A stretch of 64,000 nt of DNA, from the NCBI GenBank assembly GCA_031253995.1, contig JAIRVG010000038.1, forward strand, positions 53,013 through 117,012, read 5' to 3'. Within the stretch, counting starts at the first letter, position 1. Each line of letters starts with the position of its first letter. The notes below the pieces were generated by a model. The model was not told where the DNA came from. It made no database searches and saw only the letters and a program-made list of their open reading frames with translations. The position numbers and the translations under genes are program-made. This document shows positions 63,947-64,000 of this stretch, in pieces. Origin of the DNA: Paucimonas sp. Its GTDB lineage: Bacteria; Pseudomonadota; Gammaproteobacteria; Pseudomonadales; Pseudomonadaceae.

Positions 63947-64000
63947 ATGTACCCACGTACTCGCCGTAACTACACCGATGAGTTCAAAGCCCAAGCTGTT
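63947..64000 (+). CDS. IS3-family transposase OrfA (5' end only)
   Basis: The first 18 codons, MYPRTRRNYTDEFKAQAV, are inside the window and the rest is off the right edge. The start and the TDEFKAQAV helix are typical of the helix-turn-helix N-terminus of IS3-family OrfA. The site ctggaggttgcc gives a strong ribosome-binding match. The left inverted repeat is probably around 63885-63905 (tgtcccatgacaacggacgc) but its partner is not in view. Confidence 0.8.
   Translation, partial: MYPRTRRNYTDEFKAQAV

Overview
This window is chromosomal DNA from a Pseudomonas, almost certainly of the P. putida group. The evidence is the high-GC coding bias, the characteristic gene orders (sutA/HAD/xerC/DUF484/dapF/lysA/lppL // cyaY/rnk/cyaA; argH // algR-hemC-hemD-hemX-hemY; dsbB/rsd(algQ)/FKBP/algP), the many 'gcgggtttacccgc' REP elements, and an AtsK whose length and catalytic residue numbers match the P. 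putida alkylsulfatase. All functional calls come from reading the sequence; no database search was possible.

Region 1 (1-29 kb) is mostly housekeeping: cell wall and lysine genes, XerC recombinase, class I adenylate cyclase, haem synthesis with the AlgR response regulator, DsbB, Rsd/AlgQ, the histone-like AlgP, an ABC-F ATPase, a small MscS-like channel, a LysE-type exporter, a slipin/NfeD pair, a YbaK-like deacylase and a few small unknowns.

Region 2 (29.4-47.0 kb, minus strand) is the outstanding feature. It is a compact run of twelve co-directional genes: srfA-srfB-srfC-like genes, a proline-rich single-pass protein, a periplasmic von Willebrand A (vWA) protein, a LolD-like ATPase, an FtsX-like permease, a periplasmic SUMF1-fold protein, two coiled-coil lipoproteins, and two paralogous membrane-anchored vWA proteins. 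The ATPase/permease/SUMF1/lipoprotein order resembles the TagT-TagS-TagR-TagQ sensor module of Pseudomonas type VI secretion, and the periplasmic vWA protein resembles the extracytoplasmic part of PpkA. No T6SS structural gene, kinase or phosphatase is present. SrfA and the two vWA proteins share the same N-terminal cytoplasmic domain, Pro-rich linker and TM plan. I infer an envelope-spanning machine driven by an actin/Hsp70-fold ATPase (SrfB) and a large P-loop protein (SrfC), probably undescribed as a unit.

Region 3 (47-51.1 kb) holds an M20 dipeptidase, two neighbouring LprI-like (lysozyme-inhibitor fold) proteins and tRNA-Arg(CCG).

Region 4 (51.2-58.4 kb) is a second little-understood system. 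It comprises a GntR/HutC regulator with a perfect 16-bp palindromic operator, an AprA-like flavoprotein and AprB-like two-cluster ferredoxin, an SsuABC-type ABC importer whose binding protein carries an extra NosL-like C-terminal domain, a HEAT-repeat protein and a DUF971 protein, mostly with overlapping or touching ends. A redox pathway for an imported sulfur compound is the likely role.

Region 5 (58.5-63.3 kb) is the alkylsulfate-ester system atsBC // atsRK, with a double-length permease. The right edge (63.3-64.0 kb) holds a REP, a decayed 4-hydroxy-2-oxovalerate aldolase C-terminus and the start of an IS3-family OrfA.
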